Shown: in pieces, positions 52,584 to 61,273 of the stretch | Layout of the letters: the number at the start of each line of letters is the position of its first letter | Numbering within the stretch: position 1 is the stretch's first letter | Assembly (NCBI GenBank): GCA_964450405.1 | Contig: CAYVCQ010000006.1 | Location: 116,758 to 180,757 of the forward strand | Source: WRGT01 sp964450405 | Lineage (GTDB): Bacteria > Spirochaetota > UBA4802 > UBA5550 | Length of the DNA stretch: 64,000 nucleotides | Direction: 5' to 3' | The notes under the pieces: generated by a model | What the model saw: the letters and a program-made list of their open reading frames with translations, nothing else | Told to the model about the DNA's origin: nothing | Database searches by the model: none | Position numbers and translations under genes: made by a program

Positions 52584-53954
52584 TCAGGGTTGAATATCAT
52601 TTTTGCTTTTTTTCAGCTGATATTTCTCAATTTTATTATACATTGTTAATCTACTGACTTTAAGTATCCCTGCAGCCTGCGCGATGTTTCCGTTGGTCAG
52701 TTCCAGAACTTTCTGAATATGAATCTTTTCAACCTCATCGAGGGATGGAATATTTTCACCGGAATCTAGATCTGCAGCGGGGAAAAAGAATGAGAGGTCA
52801 TTCAGTTCAATAAGATTTCCCTTCGTCACAACCATGGCGCGTTCTATTACATTCCGAAGTTCTCTGACATTTCCGGGCCAGTTATATTCCACAAGCATGT
52901 CAAGAGTATCGTTGGATATATCAATTACATTTTTATTCATAGATTGCGAATATTTTTTAATAAAGAATCTTGCAATAGCAGGTATATCGAGTTTCCGTTC
53001 ACGCAATGGGGGAATTGCAATTGTAACAACATTAAGTCTATAGTAGAGATCTTCGCGGAAAGTCCCATCCTGGACCGCGCGTTCAAGGTCGTGAGTTGTT
53101 GCACAGATAATCCGGAAGTCTACATCTATCTCCTTGTCGCCCCCCAGACGGGTAAACTGCTTTGTATCTATTACTCTCAGAATATCCGCCTGCATTTTTT
53201 CGCTGATATGACCTATCTCGTCCAGAAATATTGTACCCTTGTCGGCCATCTCGAGGCGTCCCTGCCGTCTGTACAATGCGCCTGGAAAAGCTCCTTTTTC
53301 ATGACCAAAGAGTTCACTCTCAAGAAGACCTTCGGAGTAGGCTCCGCAATTAATTGTAATTATTGGAAAATATCTTCTGTTGCTGTTGCTGTGGATAGCA
53401 CGGGCAATGAGCTCTTTCCCTGAGCCGCTCTCACCCTTGATTATAACAGTGGAATCTGTCTGTGCAACCTCTATTACCTTTTCCATTACCTTTTTTATAG
53501 CAGTACTCTCTCCGATAATTTCGTCAGAGAAAGATATTCCTTCAATATGCTGTCTCAGTTGTGCATTCTCGTAGAATAGCCTGCGCTGTTCTACGGCATT
53601 GCGGATAAGGTGACTCATGTCATCCGGATCGACAGGCTTGACAATATAGTCGAAAGCCCCCTCTTTGAGAGCCTGTATGCTAGTATCAACCGAAGCAAAG
53701 GCAGTGATAATAATTGTAATTATATTCTTGTCGATTTTTTTAATTCTGCGCTGAAGTTCCAGACCATCTATACCAGGCATTTTTATATCGAGCATTACAA
53801 TATCCCAGGGCCCCTCCTGAAGCTTGAGAAGAGCGCTATTGGCATCCTCAGCGGAACTTACACGGTAACCGTCCAGTTCAAACCATTTGGTTAAAGCATC
53901 CCGGATGGATGCCTCGTCATCTACTATTAAAATTGCTATATCTGAAGGTTTCAT
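52584..53954 (-). CDS. NtrC-family response regulator with altered GAFTGA loop (GAFPGA)
   Basis: A 456-residue regulator with a receiver domain (phospho-acceptor Asp56, VDDE at 11-14). The AAA+ sigma-54 activator domain has Walker A GESGSGKE (174-181) and Walker B TIFLDE (241-246). The Fis-type helix-turn-helix at the end is NIAQAAGILKVSRLTMYNKI. The sigma-54-contacting loop reads GAFPGA (221-226) instead of GAFTGA. The ATPase site is otherwise intact. It is co-transcribed with the kinase (18-base gap, AGGGAG ribosome site). The likely targets are the nearby transporters. I found no clear -24/-12 promoter in front of them. Confidence 0.9.
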   Translation of the reverse strand: MKPSDIAILIVDDEASIRDALTKWFELDGYRVSSAEDANSALLKLQEGPWDIVMLDIKMPGIDGLELQRRIKKIDKNIITIIITAFASVDTSIQALKEGAFDYIVKPVDPDDMSHLIRNAVEQRRLFYENAQLRQHIEGISFSDEIIGESTAIKKVMEKVIEVAQTDSTVIIKGESGSGKELIARAIHSNSNRRYFPIITINCGAYSEGLLESELFGHEKGAFPGALYRRQGRLEMADKGTIFLDEIGHISEKMQADILRVIDTKQFTRLGGDKEIDVDFRIICATTHDLERAVQDGTFREDLYYRLNVVTIAIPPLRERKLDIPAIARFFIKKYSQSMNKNVIDISNDTLDMLVEYNWPGNVRELRNVIERAMVVTKGNLIELNDLSFFFPAADLDSGENIPSLDEVEKIHIQKVLELTNGNIAQAAGILKVSRLTMYNKIEKYQLKKSKNDIQP

Positions 53955-53972
53955 GTTATATAACTCCCTGTA

Positions 53973-55421
53973 TTATTCGCCGTTTTTTTCTTTATACACT
54001 CTGGGGAGGGTAATGGTAAACTCTGTACCGCGTCCCTGTTTGGATTCAACATGTATAGAACCCAAATGGCGCTGTACAATTCCGTAGACTGCTGAAAGTC
54101 CAAGTCCCAGACTGCTGTTTGAATCTTTTGTTGAGAAGAAAGGATCAAAAATAAATGGAAGATCTTTCTCGGAAATTCCATGTCCGGAATCTATTACTTT
54201 AATAAGGATATTATCATTATCTTTGTAATCAGTACGAACGATTATCTGCTTGCCGGACGATGAAGACTCAAGCGAATTTACAATCAGAGAGACCAGTATC
54301 TGCTGTATGGCTCCGGGATCGCACTGCATGGTGTCGTCGCCTGGTGCAAGATCTGTTACGAGTTCAATATCTTTCATCTTTGCACTGTGATCAATTACTT
54401 TAGTGCTTAGTGTAATAATTTCATTAAGATGAACCGGCTGTACATCGCCAAGTGACTGTTTCGCAAACAGGAGCAGATTCTTCACTATTTCACCGCAGCG
54501 TTTTGTTTCACTTGCGATAATCGACAGGTTATTAATAACGGTATCAACTGTAGATTTATCTAATACCCCTCTCTCCAGATACTTGGTGGAGAGTTTTGCA
54601 TATGAAAGAATTCCCGAAAGAGGATTGTTTATCTCGTGAGCAACCATTGCTGAAAGTGTTCCAAGGGATGCCATCTTTTCGGACAATGCAAGGGATGATT
54701 TTGTTTTTTTAAGTTCCCGTTCTGCTGCTCTCTGTTTCTTGTGAGTAAGATAGCTGACACGGATAATATTAATAAAAATCAGTACATTAAACATACATAT
54801 GACAATTGATACTGCAATTATGTTCTGTATAAGCTGATCGATCTCGGCATTAACATCATCAATATAAATACCGGTACCGATAATCCAGCCCCAGGGCGAG
54901 AAACCTTTAACATATGATATTTTTGATATAATGACGGAGGAGTTATCGTTCGCCTGCCATTTGTAATTTACATATCCGGAACCGTTTTCAGTAACTACTT
55001 TCACGATTTCTATAAATACTTTTTTACCGTCAGGATCGGTGTAGTTGCTCAGGTCAGTTCCGTTCAGATCGGTACGGTATGGGTGGATAATCATCCTGGG
55101 GGTCATATCGTTGATCCAGAAGTAATCCTTAAGCTGCTGACCGTAATGGAGATTTCTTATCTGGTCAATAGCCTGGCGCTGAGCCTGTGATCGTGTCAGA
55201 ATGCCCTTCTGCTCATCGTGATTAAATTTCGCAAGAATATTCCAGGCAGATGTGGTGAGTTCCCTGATCATTTCACGTTTTCTGTCCATACTGTTGCTTC
55301 TTATGGAGGGAATAATTACAAAGAAAAATGCCGAGATAAATAAAATGATGGTAAGGAGTGTGGGCACAACGACCCGTATTAAAAAAGTTCTCCAGGGAAA
55401 TGATATATGAGGAGTAATCAT
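53973..55421 (-). CDS. sCache sensor histidine kinase (AtoS/DctB-like)
   Basis: A 482-residue membrane kinase. A membrane helix (~14-38), a periplasmic sCache_2 domain (45-195), and a second helix (~199-222) come first. The HisKA domain follows, with the phospho-accepting His262 in VAHEINNPLSGIL, then the ATPase domain (VNSLESSSSGKQ, DSGHGISEKDLPFIFDPFFST, GLGLSAV). The sensor is nearly the same as in the DUF294 receptor at 43383 (shared: MDRKREMIRELTTSAWNI, KDYFWINDM, YVKGF-PWGWIIGTGIYIDDV), so both should bind the same small carboxylate. It is the first gene of the kinase-regulator-amzA operon. A TGTATA-N5-TATACA site lies 43 bases upstream. Confidence 0.92.
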   Translation of the reverse strand: MITPHISFPWRTFLIRVVVPTLLTIILFISAFFFVIIPSIRSNSMDRKREMIRELTTSAWNILAKFNHDEQKGILTRSQAQRQAIDQIRNLHYGQQLKDYFWINDMTPRMIIHPYRTDLNGTDLSNYTDPDGKKVFIEIVKVVTENGSGYVNYKWQANDNSSVIISKISYVKGFSPWGWIIGTGIYIDDVNAEIDQLIQNIIAVSIVICMFNVLIFINIIRVSYLTHKKQRAAERELKKTKSSLALSEKMASLGTLSAMVAHEINNPLSGILSYAKLSTKYLERGVLDKSTVDTVINNLSIIASETKRCGEIVKNLLLFAKQSLGDVQPVHLNEIITLSTKVIDHSAKMKDIELVTDLAPGDDTMQCDPGAIQQILVSLIVNSLESSSSGKQIIVRTDYKDNDNILIKVIDSGHGISEKDLPFIFDPFFSTKDSNSSLGLGLSAVYGIVQRHLGSIHVESKQGRGTEFTITLPRVYKEKNGE

Positions 55422-55463
55422 TTAATTGTACCATCAATATTAATTATAAATTGGCGAGGATTT

Positions 55464-55480
55464 TGTATAAAAAATATACA
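55464..55480. promoter_or_regulatory. Operator candidate TGTATA-N5-TATACA, kinase copy
   Basis: TGTATAAAAAATATACA, a perfect 6-bp inverted repeat with an A5 spacer, 43 bases before the kinase start. It matches 17 of 17 bases with the core of the site at 49722-49740. This suggests the operon and the transporters answer to one DNA-binding protein. Confidence 0.65.
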
Positions 55481-55873
55481 TTTTTCATATTATCAAATTT
55501 GTAAAGCATTATATTGACTTGATTTTCAAAAACAGTGAATAGATTCTTAACATGTTTAGAGGTTGGAATAGGATTAATTCTTTTGAAATAGATTCAATCG
55601 TATTAATAAGATTTTATTAAGGAAAAGTGTTATATTTTTAAACAATAAAAATTCAGGCAAATATACTATGTTATAATTTATTTACAATTATAGATATTCT
55701 TCAATTCAGGGAGATGAGATTATTGCTTTTACTATTAATGTATAATTTTTTTAAAAGATGAATTTTTTAGCAGGAATATCTCAATTTTTTCAATTTGACT
55801 AAACCGGTACAGTTATAATTATAAGTATTGAAAGAGTGTTCAGCTAGCGTAAAATACCAACAGAGGTCATCAT
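55481..55873. other. Divergent intergenic region
   Basis: About 390 very AT-rich bases between the kinase operon and the SemiSWEET-like gene. No open frame or hairpin that I would defend was seen. Confidence 0.4.
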
Positions 55874-56143
55874 ATGTCTGAAAAATATATCTATATCGCG
55901 AAAATCGCAGGAATGGCTGCCAGTGTAATAATGCCTCTCTTTAATTTTCCGCTGGTGTACAAAATCTGGAAAAGGAAGTCATCAACAGATATTTCTCTTA
56001 CATGGGCCCTGGGGATATGGGGTTCAATACTTTTAATGCTTCCAGCGTCATTGATATCTCCCGATCCGGTTTTTAATGTTTTCGGAATATTAAATTTTGT
56101 ACTCTTCTCTGGCGTTGTTTTTTCTGTACTGAAATTCAGATGA
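55874..56143 (+). CDS. Small three-helix PQ-loop/SemiSWEET-like membrane protein
   Basis: An 89-residue protein with three membrane helices. NFPLVYKIWKRKSSTDISLTW resembles the PQ-loop and KS-SL motif of SemiSWEET-type transporters (normally PQ; here PL). SemiSWEETs act as homodimers and carry sugars or similar small solutes. The missing Gln makes the assignment tentative. Ribosome site AGAGGTCAT. Confidence 0.65.
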   Translation: MSEKYIYIAKIAGMAASVIMPLFNFPLVYKIWKRKSSTDISLTWALGIWGSILLMLPASLISPDPVFNVFGILNFVLFSGVVFSVLKFR

Positions 56144-56516
56144 TTTCCATAGATCAGAATCCCTGTTTTAGGATTAAAACTGAGGCTCTGATCCTGCTTT
56201 ACAGCACTCGAGGCTCTGACCCTTCTTATAAACCTGTTTTTTCTCGATAAAATCAGAGATTCTGTACATAAAACAAAATTTTTGTGGATTTTAATCTGCC
56301 GGAATTCCTAAATAGTAAAATTAATGATTATCGGTGTTTAACAGGCTGCAATACGGCTTGATCGGGCATTCTGGTAATTAAAATAAAGAAGTACAAACCG
56401 GTGTGTCCAATCGACATTTTGAGTTATCACTTTTACTAATAGAGAGAACTCAGAGGATTCAGCATTACGGTTTTTACTGCAAAAATAATAACTTAAAATA
56501 CTAAGTGAGGTTTTCT
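56144..56516. other. Intergenic region with a short repeat
   Basis: About 370 bases before the acyl-CoA dehydrogenase gene. AGGCTCTGACCCTT at 56211-56224 is the exact reverse complement of 2895-2908, and a partial copy (GAGGCTCTGATCC) is at 56182. The rest shows nothing clear. Confidence 0.45.
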
Positions 56517-58391
56517 ATGGATCGTATTGTTGATTCACGTGACCAGAAGTTTGTACTGTTTGAACTTCTAAAAGTACAGGATCTTACCCAGACTGAGAAA
56601 TTTGCTGATTTTGATCAGGAAATGTTTGAAATGACTCTTGATCTCACAAAACAGATCTGCGAAGAGCACGTTCTTGGATGCTACCAGGAAGTGGACAGCG
56701 AGGGCGGAGCGCAATTTGATAATGGTAAAGTAAAAATCCCGCACCAGTATCATGGTATACATAAAATCATGAACGATGCCGGTTTATTTACAATGGGTGT
56801 AGATCCTGAGTCGGGCGGACAGGGTATGCCTTATACTATCTGTATGGCATCTTATGAGTATTATTCTTTCCACATGGGATTTATGCTTTATCCTGAAGCA
56901 ACTGCAGGTGCAGCTCACCTTATTGATGCTTTTGGAACAGACAGACAGAAAAAACTTTATATGGAAAAAATGTATGCTCAGGAGTGGGGCGGAACTATGT
57001 GTCTCACAGAAGCTGATGCAGGTTCTGACGTTGGAGCATTAAAAACTAAAGCAGTAAGACAGCCTGACGGAACATTTAAAATCTCAGGTGCAAAAATATT
57101 TATCACATCAGGTGAAAATGATCTTTTCAAAAATATGGTACACCCCGTTCTTGCAAGAATCGAAGGGGATCCTGCAGGAACTAAAGGTATCTCCATCTTC
57201 ATTGTTCCTAAATACAGAGTTAAAGAAGATGGAAGTATGGGTGAGTTCAATGATGTACACTGTACTGGTATTGAACACAAGATGGGACTCAAGGGAAGCG
57301 CAACATGTTCAATGAGTTTCGGCGATAATGATACTTGTATCGGTGAGCTTCTCGGAGAAGAGAGACAGGGTATGAAGATCATGTTCCAGATGATGAACGA
57401 AGCCCGTCTTGGAATGGGTCTCCAGGGTACAAGTACATCTTCTGTATCTTATCTCCACGCGCTTGCTTATGCTAAAGAGCGTATACAGGGTAAAAACATC
57501 AAGGATATGATGAATCCCGATGCGCAGAATGTTCCGATTATCCAGCATCCTGACGTAAGAAGAATGCTTATGTACATGAAGTCACATGCAGAGGGCCTCA
57601 GAGCTCTTGTTTATCTCTGCTCACTTTGTCTTGATAAATCTCATGCGAGTTCCGGTGAGGAAGTTGAAAAGTGGTCAGGTATCATGGATTTTCTAATTCC
57701 TGTATGTAAATCATACGGTACAGATATGGGTTTCAAAGTAACAGAGCTCGGCATCCAGTGTTTCGGCGGATACGGTTTCTGCAACGATTATCCAATGCAC
57801 CAGTTCATGAGAGATATGAAGATTGCTTCTCTCTATGAAGGTACAAACGGTATTCAGGCACTTGACCTTGTAGCAAGAAAACTCGGCGCGAAGAAAGGCG
57901 CAGTGTTTATGAATTACCTTTCAGAAATGAATAAAACTTTTGACGCATATAAAGGTGAAGCAAGACTTGCTGATATGGCAAAAGATGTTAAGGAATATAT
58001 AGACCTTATGGCTGCAATGGGAATGTATTTTGCTGCTTGCGGAAAAGAAGGGAAGTTTATGGTTCCGATTACAAACGCTTATCCTTTCCTGAATCTTGTT
58101 GGCTGCATATCTCTTGCATGGCTCCACCTCTGGATGGCCGGTGTTGCTGAAGAGAAACTTCAGGCAATATACAAAGCTAAGGGAATTGATCCTACAGACA
58201 AGAAAGCAATCATCGCGCTTCCTTCTGAAGATAAAGAAGTTGCCTTCTATCAGGGAAAAGTTTTCAGCGCGGAGTACTACATCAAGAATGTACTGCCAAC
58301 AGCAAAATCTTATGCTGAAGCGATAAAGAAAGAGGATATGTCTCTGATGAAAATTAACGATGCAAGTTTTGCATGCGGAGAGAATCTGTAA
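56517..58391 (+). CDS. Acyl-CoA dehydrogenase, long (DmdC/FadE-like) type
   Basis: A 624-residue FAD enzyme that oxidises acyl-CoA to enoyl-CoA. Family blocks: MCLTEADAGSDVGAL, KISGAKIFITSGEND, IEHKMGLKGSATCSM, the flavin-binding QCFGGYGFCNDYPM, and the catalytic base Glu441 in SLYEGTNGIQALDL. At ~620 residues with a C-terminal helical extension it belongs to the longer group that includes 3-methylmercaptopropionyl-CoA dehydrogenase, rather than the ~380-residue type. The ATG at 56517 is chosen because TGAGG precedes it; a GTG at 56505 is less likely. It probably works in beta-oxidation with the CoA-transferases; no electron-transfer flavoprotein genes are in view. Two terminators follow. Confidence 0.94.
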   Translation: MDRIVDSRDQKFVLFELLKVQDLTQTEKFADFDQEMFEMTLDLTKQICEEHVLGCYQEVDSEGGAQFDNGKVKIPHQYHGIHKIMNDAGLFTMGVDPESGGQGMPYTICMASYEYYSFHMGFMLYPEATAGAAHLIDAFGTDRQKKLYMEKMYAQEWGGTMCLTEADAGSDVGALKTKAVRQPDGTFKISGAKIFITSGENDLFKNMVHPVLARIEGDPAGTKGISIFIVPKYRVKEDGSMGEFNDVHCTGIEHKMGLKGSATCSMSFGDNDTCIGELLGEERQGMKIMFQMMNEARLGMGLQGTSTSSVSYLHALAYAKERIQGKNIKDMMNPDAQNVPIIQHPDVRRMLMYMKSHAEGLRALVYLCSLCLDKSHASSGEEVEKWSGIMDFLIPVCKSYGTDMGFKVTELGIQCFGGYGFCNDYPMHQFMRDMKIASLYEGTNGIQALDLVARKLGAKKGAVFMNYLSEMNKTFDAYKGEARLADMAKDVKEYIDLMAAMGMYFAACGKEGKFMVPITNAYPFLNLVGCISLAWLHLWMAGVAEEKLQAIYKAKGIDPTDKKAIIALPSEDKEVAFYQGKVFSAEYYIKNVLPTAKSYAEAIKKEDMSLMKINDASFACGENL

Positions 58392-58434
58392 GAATCAGTT
58401 TGTATTAAAATTTTCGTTAATTCAGGTTAAACAA

Positions 58435-58461
58435 AACAGGGGGTTTAATACCCCCTGTTTA
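58435..58461 (+). terminator. First hairpin after the acyl-CoA dehydrogenase gene
   Basis: AAACAGGGGGT / ACCCCCTGTTT (58435-58445, 58451-58461), 11-bp perfect stem, 44 bases after the stop. It is followed by TACAAATAAA, so the T-run is weak. Confidence 0.65.
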
Positions 58462-58470
58462 CAAATAAAG

Positions 58471-58496
58471 GCTGTCCTTAGGGGCGGCCTTTTTTA
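58471..58496 (+). terminator. Intrinsic terminator, second of a tandem pair
   Basis: GGCTGTCC and GGGCGGCC form an 8-bp stem with two G-T pairs and a TTAG-type loop, followed by six Ts. With the hairpin just before it, it gives a double stop for the acyl-CoA dehydrogenase transcript. Confidence 0.8.
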
Positions 58497-58692
58497 TTTC
58501 ACCCCGATAGTCGATATGGTTTAAAAAAATTTCATTTTATTAAAAAAGAAAAATTGAAAATAGATATGAACTTTGGTATCTTAATCATCATCAGAGTAGA
58601 ATTTCCATTTTTCTTTAAGTTGAATTCAATAAGCATAGAGTAATAAGGAAGTTTTTAAGTTTCTGAAAATAATATCAGAGTGGAGGAGACCT

Positions 58693-58977
58693 ATGGAGTC
58701 ATTAATGCCTATTATTGTTCAGCTGGTCAGCGGTGCCGTCGGAGGAAATGTGGCGGGAGCTGCCATGAAAGATAAGTCTTTGGGTACTATTGGTAATTCA
58801 ATTGCAGGAATTGTGGGTGGAGGAATCGGCGGACAATTGCTGAATGTACTTGGAGTTGCCGTGGCAACCGGCGGAGTTGATGTAAACAGTATTGCAGGGA
58901 GTGCAGGAAGCGGCGGTGTCGGAGGTGCGGTTCTGCTCATAGTAATTGCAATTGTAAAAAAAGCGCTGAATAAATAA
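58693..58977 (+). CDS. Small glycine-rich membrane protein
   Basis: A 94-residue protein with two hydrophobic, Gly/Ala-rich segments and GxxxG-like patterns (VSGAVGGNVAGAAM, SIAGIVGGGIGGQLL, GGVGGAVLLIVIAIV). It resembles a small family of Gly-rich membrane proteins found as hypotheticals in many proteobacteria; function unknown. It has a strong ribosome site (GGAGGAG). The next gene starts 13 bases later, so the two form an operon. Confidence 0.75.
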   Translation: MESLMPIIVQLVSGAVGGNVAGAAMKDKSLGTIGNSIAGIVGGGIGGQLLNVLGVAVATGGVDVNSIAGSAGSGGVGGAVLLIVIAIVKKALNK

Positions 58978-58990
58978 AAGGAGAAATACC

Positions 58991-59320
58991 GTGGCAGGAA
59001 AATTTGAAGTATATAAAGACAAGGCGGAAAAATTCAGATATCGTCTTAAAGCAGGTAATGGAGAGATAATATTGACAGGTGAGGCATATAACACAAAAAG
59101 TTCATGTCTTGAAGGAATTGAATCTGTTAAAAAAAATTCACAGAAAGAATCAGCATTTGAAGTGTTTGAAGATAAAAACGGGGAATTCCGCTTCAGGTTG
59201 AAAGCTGCTAATGGAGAGATTATAGGGCAGGGTGAATCATACAAAGCTGAGAGCGGATGTAAGAATGGAGTTGAATCTGTAAAGAAAAATGCAGTCGACT
59301 CTCAAACCGTCGAATTGTAA
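58991..59320 (+). CDS. Tandem DUF1508 (YegP/UPF0339) protein
   Basis: A 109-residue protein made of two copies of the ~50-residue DUF1508 domain (FEVYKDKAEKFRYRLKAGNG...IESVKKN and FEVFEDKNGEFRFRLKAANG...VESVKKN). It starts with GTG preceded by AAGGAGAAATACC. DUF1508 proteins are small, often doubled and of unknown function, with some links to stress. It is the second gene of an operon with the Gly-rich membrane protein, closed by a strong hairpin. Confidence 0.92.
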   Translation: MAGKFEVYKDKAEKFRYRLKAGNGEIILTGEAYNTKSSCLEGIESVKKNSQKESAFEVFEDKNGEFRFRLKAANGEIIGQGESYKAESGCKNGVESVKKNAVDSQTVEL

Positions 59321-59340
59321 ATCGCTGTATTGAATCTGGT

Positions 59341-59376
59341 CTCAGTCTTTTAATTATATTCTATTAAAAGACTGAG
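59341..59376. terminator. 13-bp perfect hairpin after the DUF1508 gene
   Basis: CTCAGTCTTTTAA / TTAAAAGACTGAG (59341-59353, 59364-59376), 10-base loop, followed by GATTTATTC. It lies between convergent genes and probably ends both. Confidence 0.75.
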
Positions 59377-59441
59377 GATTTATTCCTGCGAGTCACATCT
59401 GCATCTGCTGCTGTATATGATCCCCATAGATTTATTGATTA

Positions 59442-60320
59442 CTATTTCTGGTTTATCGCCGAGAGCATCCACGGACCGCGTCCCATATTCCGGAAGAATG
59501 TCCAGTATTCCTCGAACTTTACAGGTTCAGTTTTACTTCCCTCAATGACATTTCCGTTTTTTTCATCTATCGTGTAATCGAGTATGTTTGCATAGATAAG
59601 TACAGTTATACAGTCCGAGTCAGACTCCTGCCAGGCCTCATCGATGTCGATATTGCGTACAGCGATGTTTTCAAGTTTGTTTATTCTTCCCGATGAAATA
59701 AGTCCGTCAATATCACTCTGCAGATAATCTTTCATCTTTCCGTCGAGAAGATGCGATGCAGATGAGAGATCCCTGTTCATCCAGGCAGCCTGAATTTTGA
59801 AAAAAATATCCATTACATTATCTTTGAAGGCTCTTTCGTTAAATGATGAATCACTGGCCATTATAGCTGAAAGTCCCGATTGTGATGCATTTGCAGAAGA
59901 GTTGTTCCCTTTGAAGAACCCTCCGCTGTTTATACCTTGAGTGCCGGAACCGGGAGATGACTTTCCGGTACGTGAACGGATGAATTTATAAATCAGATAT
60001 CCTATACCGGCGAAGATCAGTATCTGCATAAATCCGCCGCCGGCTCCTCCTCCGCCAAAACCGAGAGATCTGAAAAGCATACTCCCCATCATACCTCCGA
60101 TAATCCCGCCGCCGATACTCTTAAGCATGCTTCCCCTCTGTGAACCGTAATTACTGTTCTGACTGGAAAAGGAGTTTGATCTTGAAGGTGAACTGCTGAA
60201 ACTTCTCCCGCCGGAGGATCTTCCCCCTCCTGCACGCGCGTATGAGAGAGGTTCAAAAACCACAGCAGTTACTAAAAAGACTAAAGCTGTCAGTGCCGCA
60301 AATTTAGAGAATCTTTTCAT
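59442..60320 (-). CDS. Exported Tim44-like domain protein
   Basis: A 292-residue protein with an N-terminal signal (MKRFSKFAALTALVFLVTAV...SYARA), a Ser/Gly-rich segment (32-75), Gly-rich and membrane helices (about 65-115, IGGGIIGGMMGSMLF; FMQILIFAGIGYLIYKF) and a C-terminal Tim44-like domain (~160-290, IFFKIQAAWMNRDLSSASHLL ... FEEYWTFFRNM). This layout is that of bacterial 'Tim44-like' proteins with a Gly-rich membrane stretch; function is uncertain. No neighbour suggests a role. Confidence 0.85.
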   Translation of the reverse strand: MKRFSKFAALTALVFLVTAVVFEPLSYARAGGGRSSGGRSFSSSPSRSNSFSSQNSNYGSQRGSMLKSIGGGIIGGMMGSMLFRSLGFGGGGAGGGFMQILIFAGIGYLIYKFIRSRTGKSSPGSGTQGINSGGFFKGNNSSANASQSGLSAIMASDSSFNERAFKDNVMDIFFKIQAAWMNRDLSSASHLLDGKMKDYLQSDIDGLISSGRINKLENIAVRNIDIDEAWQESDSDCITVLIYANILDYTIDEKNGNVIEGSKTEPVKFEEYWTFFRNMGRGPWMLSAINQK

Positions 60321-60562
60321 TTTAGATTATTTTCCTGTATTTAGTAGATTGTCCGCTGATTATTAAGTATTAATGCCGGCGGAGTTGTGATTTAAAAACC
60401 ACAGAGTATCTGAATATTTCTTTGTTTTTTTGTTACTTTAATTTGTTTATTTTAAACTATGTTTTATACAGTTGTAAAAGCTATGCTTATTATAAGAGTT
60501 TTAATGTTGACATTAGCTCCAGTGAATTATATCTACTTAATCTGGAAACCGGGAGATTAAAC

Positions 60563-61006
60563 ATGGAAGTATCATACATAAAAGATTATCAGGTGAGGTG
60601 GAGTGATCTTGATGGAAACTCTCACATGAAGAATACATCATATCTTGAATACGCATCACAAACAAGGATGAGTTACTTTTTCGATATGGGTTTTCCTCCA
60701 AAAAGGATGATGGAGACGGGTGTCGGTCCTGTGGCGGTGCGTGATGAGATCTTCTATTTTAAAGAGATTCAGCTGATGGAAACTTTTCGTGTTTCTCTTT
60801 TCTTAGATGGGGAGAGTGCTGATCAGACGAGAATGAAACTGATTAATATTTTTATAAATCAGAATGAGCAGGTTATTGCAAAGGTAATATCAGACGGAGT
60901 ATGGTTTGATCTCATCAGTAGAAGAATAATTTCTCCCCCGGATTCGATTAAAGAATTGATGCTAAGGCTTCCGCGTTCGGACTCATTTAAAATAATTGCG
61001 GATTAA
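60563..61006 (+). CDS. Acyl-CoA thioesterase, 4HBT-like hot-dog fold
   Basis: A 147-residue cytosolic hot-dog protein. RWSDLDGNSHMKNTSYLEYA matches the 4-hydroxybenzoyl-CoA thioesterase/FabZ-like active region with the usual Asp. The ATG at 60563 has GGGAGA upstream; the frame stays open back to 60422 but that part has no ribosome site and looks non-coding. It probably hydrolyses an acyl-CoA, in keeping with the CoA metabolism elsewhere in the window. Confidence 0.88.
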   Translation: MEVSYIKDYQVRWSDLDGNSHMKNTSYLEYASQTRMSYFFDMGFPPKRMMETGVGPVAVRDEIFYFKEIQLMETFRVSLFLDGESADQTRMKLINIFINQNEQVIAKVISDGVWFDLISRRIISPPDSIKELMLRLPRSDSFKIIAD

Positions 61007-61100
61007 AGTTCCGGCGTTAAAATTATTCACAAGAAAGCATTAAACCAAATTATGATGTGCTATTTAGATATTATAGCATTTTACGAAATATTTGATTCTC

Positions 61101-61184
61101 TGTATTCCGGTCGAAGCTATAGCGAAGTACCGGAATCTCATAAAACTGGTTTTGTGGGATTCCCGCCTTCGCGGGAATGACAAT
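61101..61184. repeat. Dispersed palindromic element, relative of 12634-12735
   Basis: TATTCCGGT...TACCGGAAT and TCTCATAAAACTGGTTTTGTGGGATTCCCG pairings, ending GCGGGAATGACA. It has the same building blocks as the element at 12634 (ATTCCGG, GGAATCTCAT, GGAATGACA) but is more diverged. It is non-coding, between the thioesterase and the GH53-like gene. Confidence 0.65.
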
Positions 61185-61273
61185 GAGTGTACTAATTCAA
61201 ACGTAAACAGCTATAGTTAGAAAATTTTTTATGATACATTAACAAAAATGGGAATAAACAACGGAGAATTGTG

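Noticed and set aside
60422..60562. Longer start for the thioesterase
   Set aside because: The added residues do not resemble any hot-dog protein and a good ribosome site precedes the ATG at 60563.
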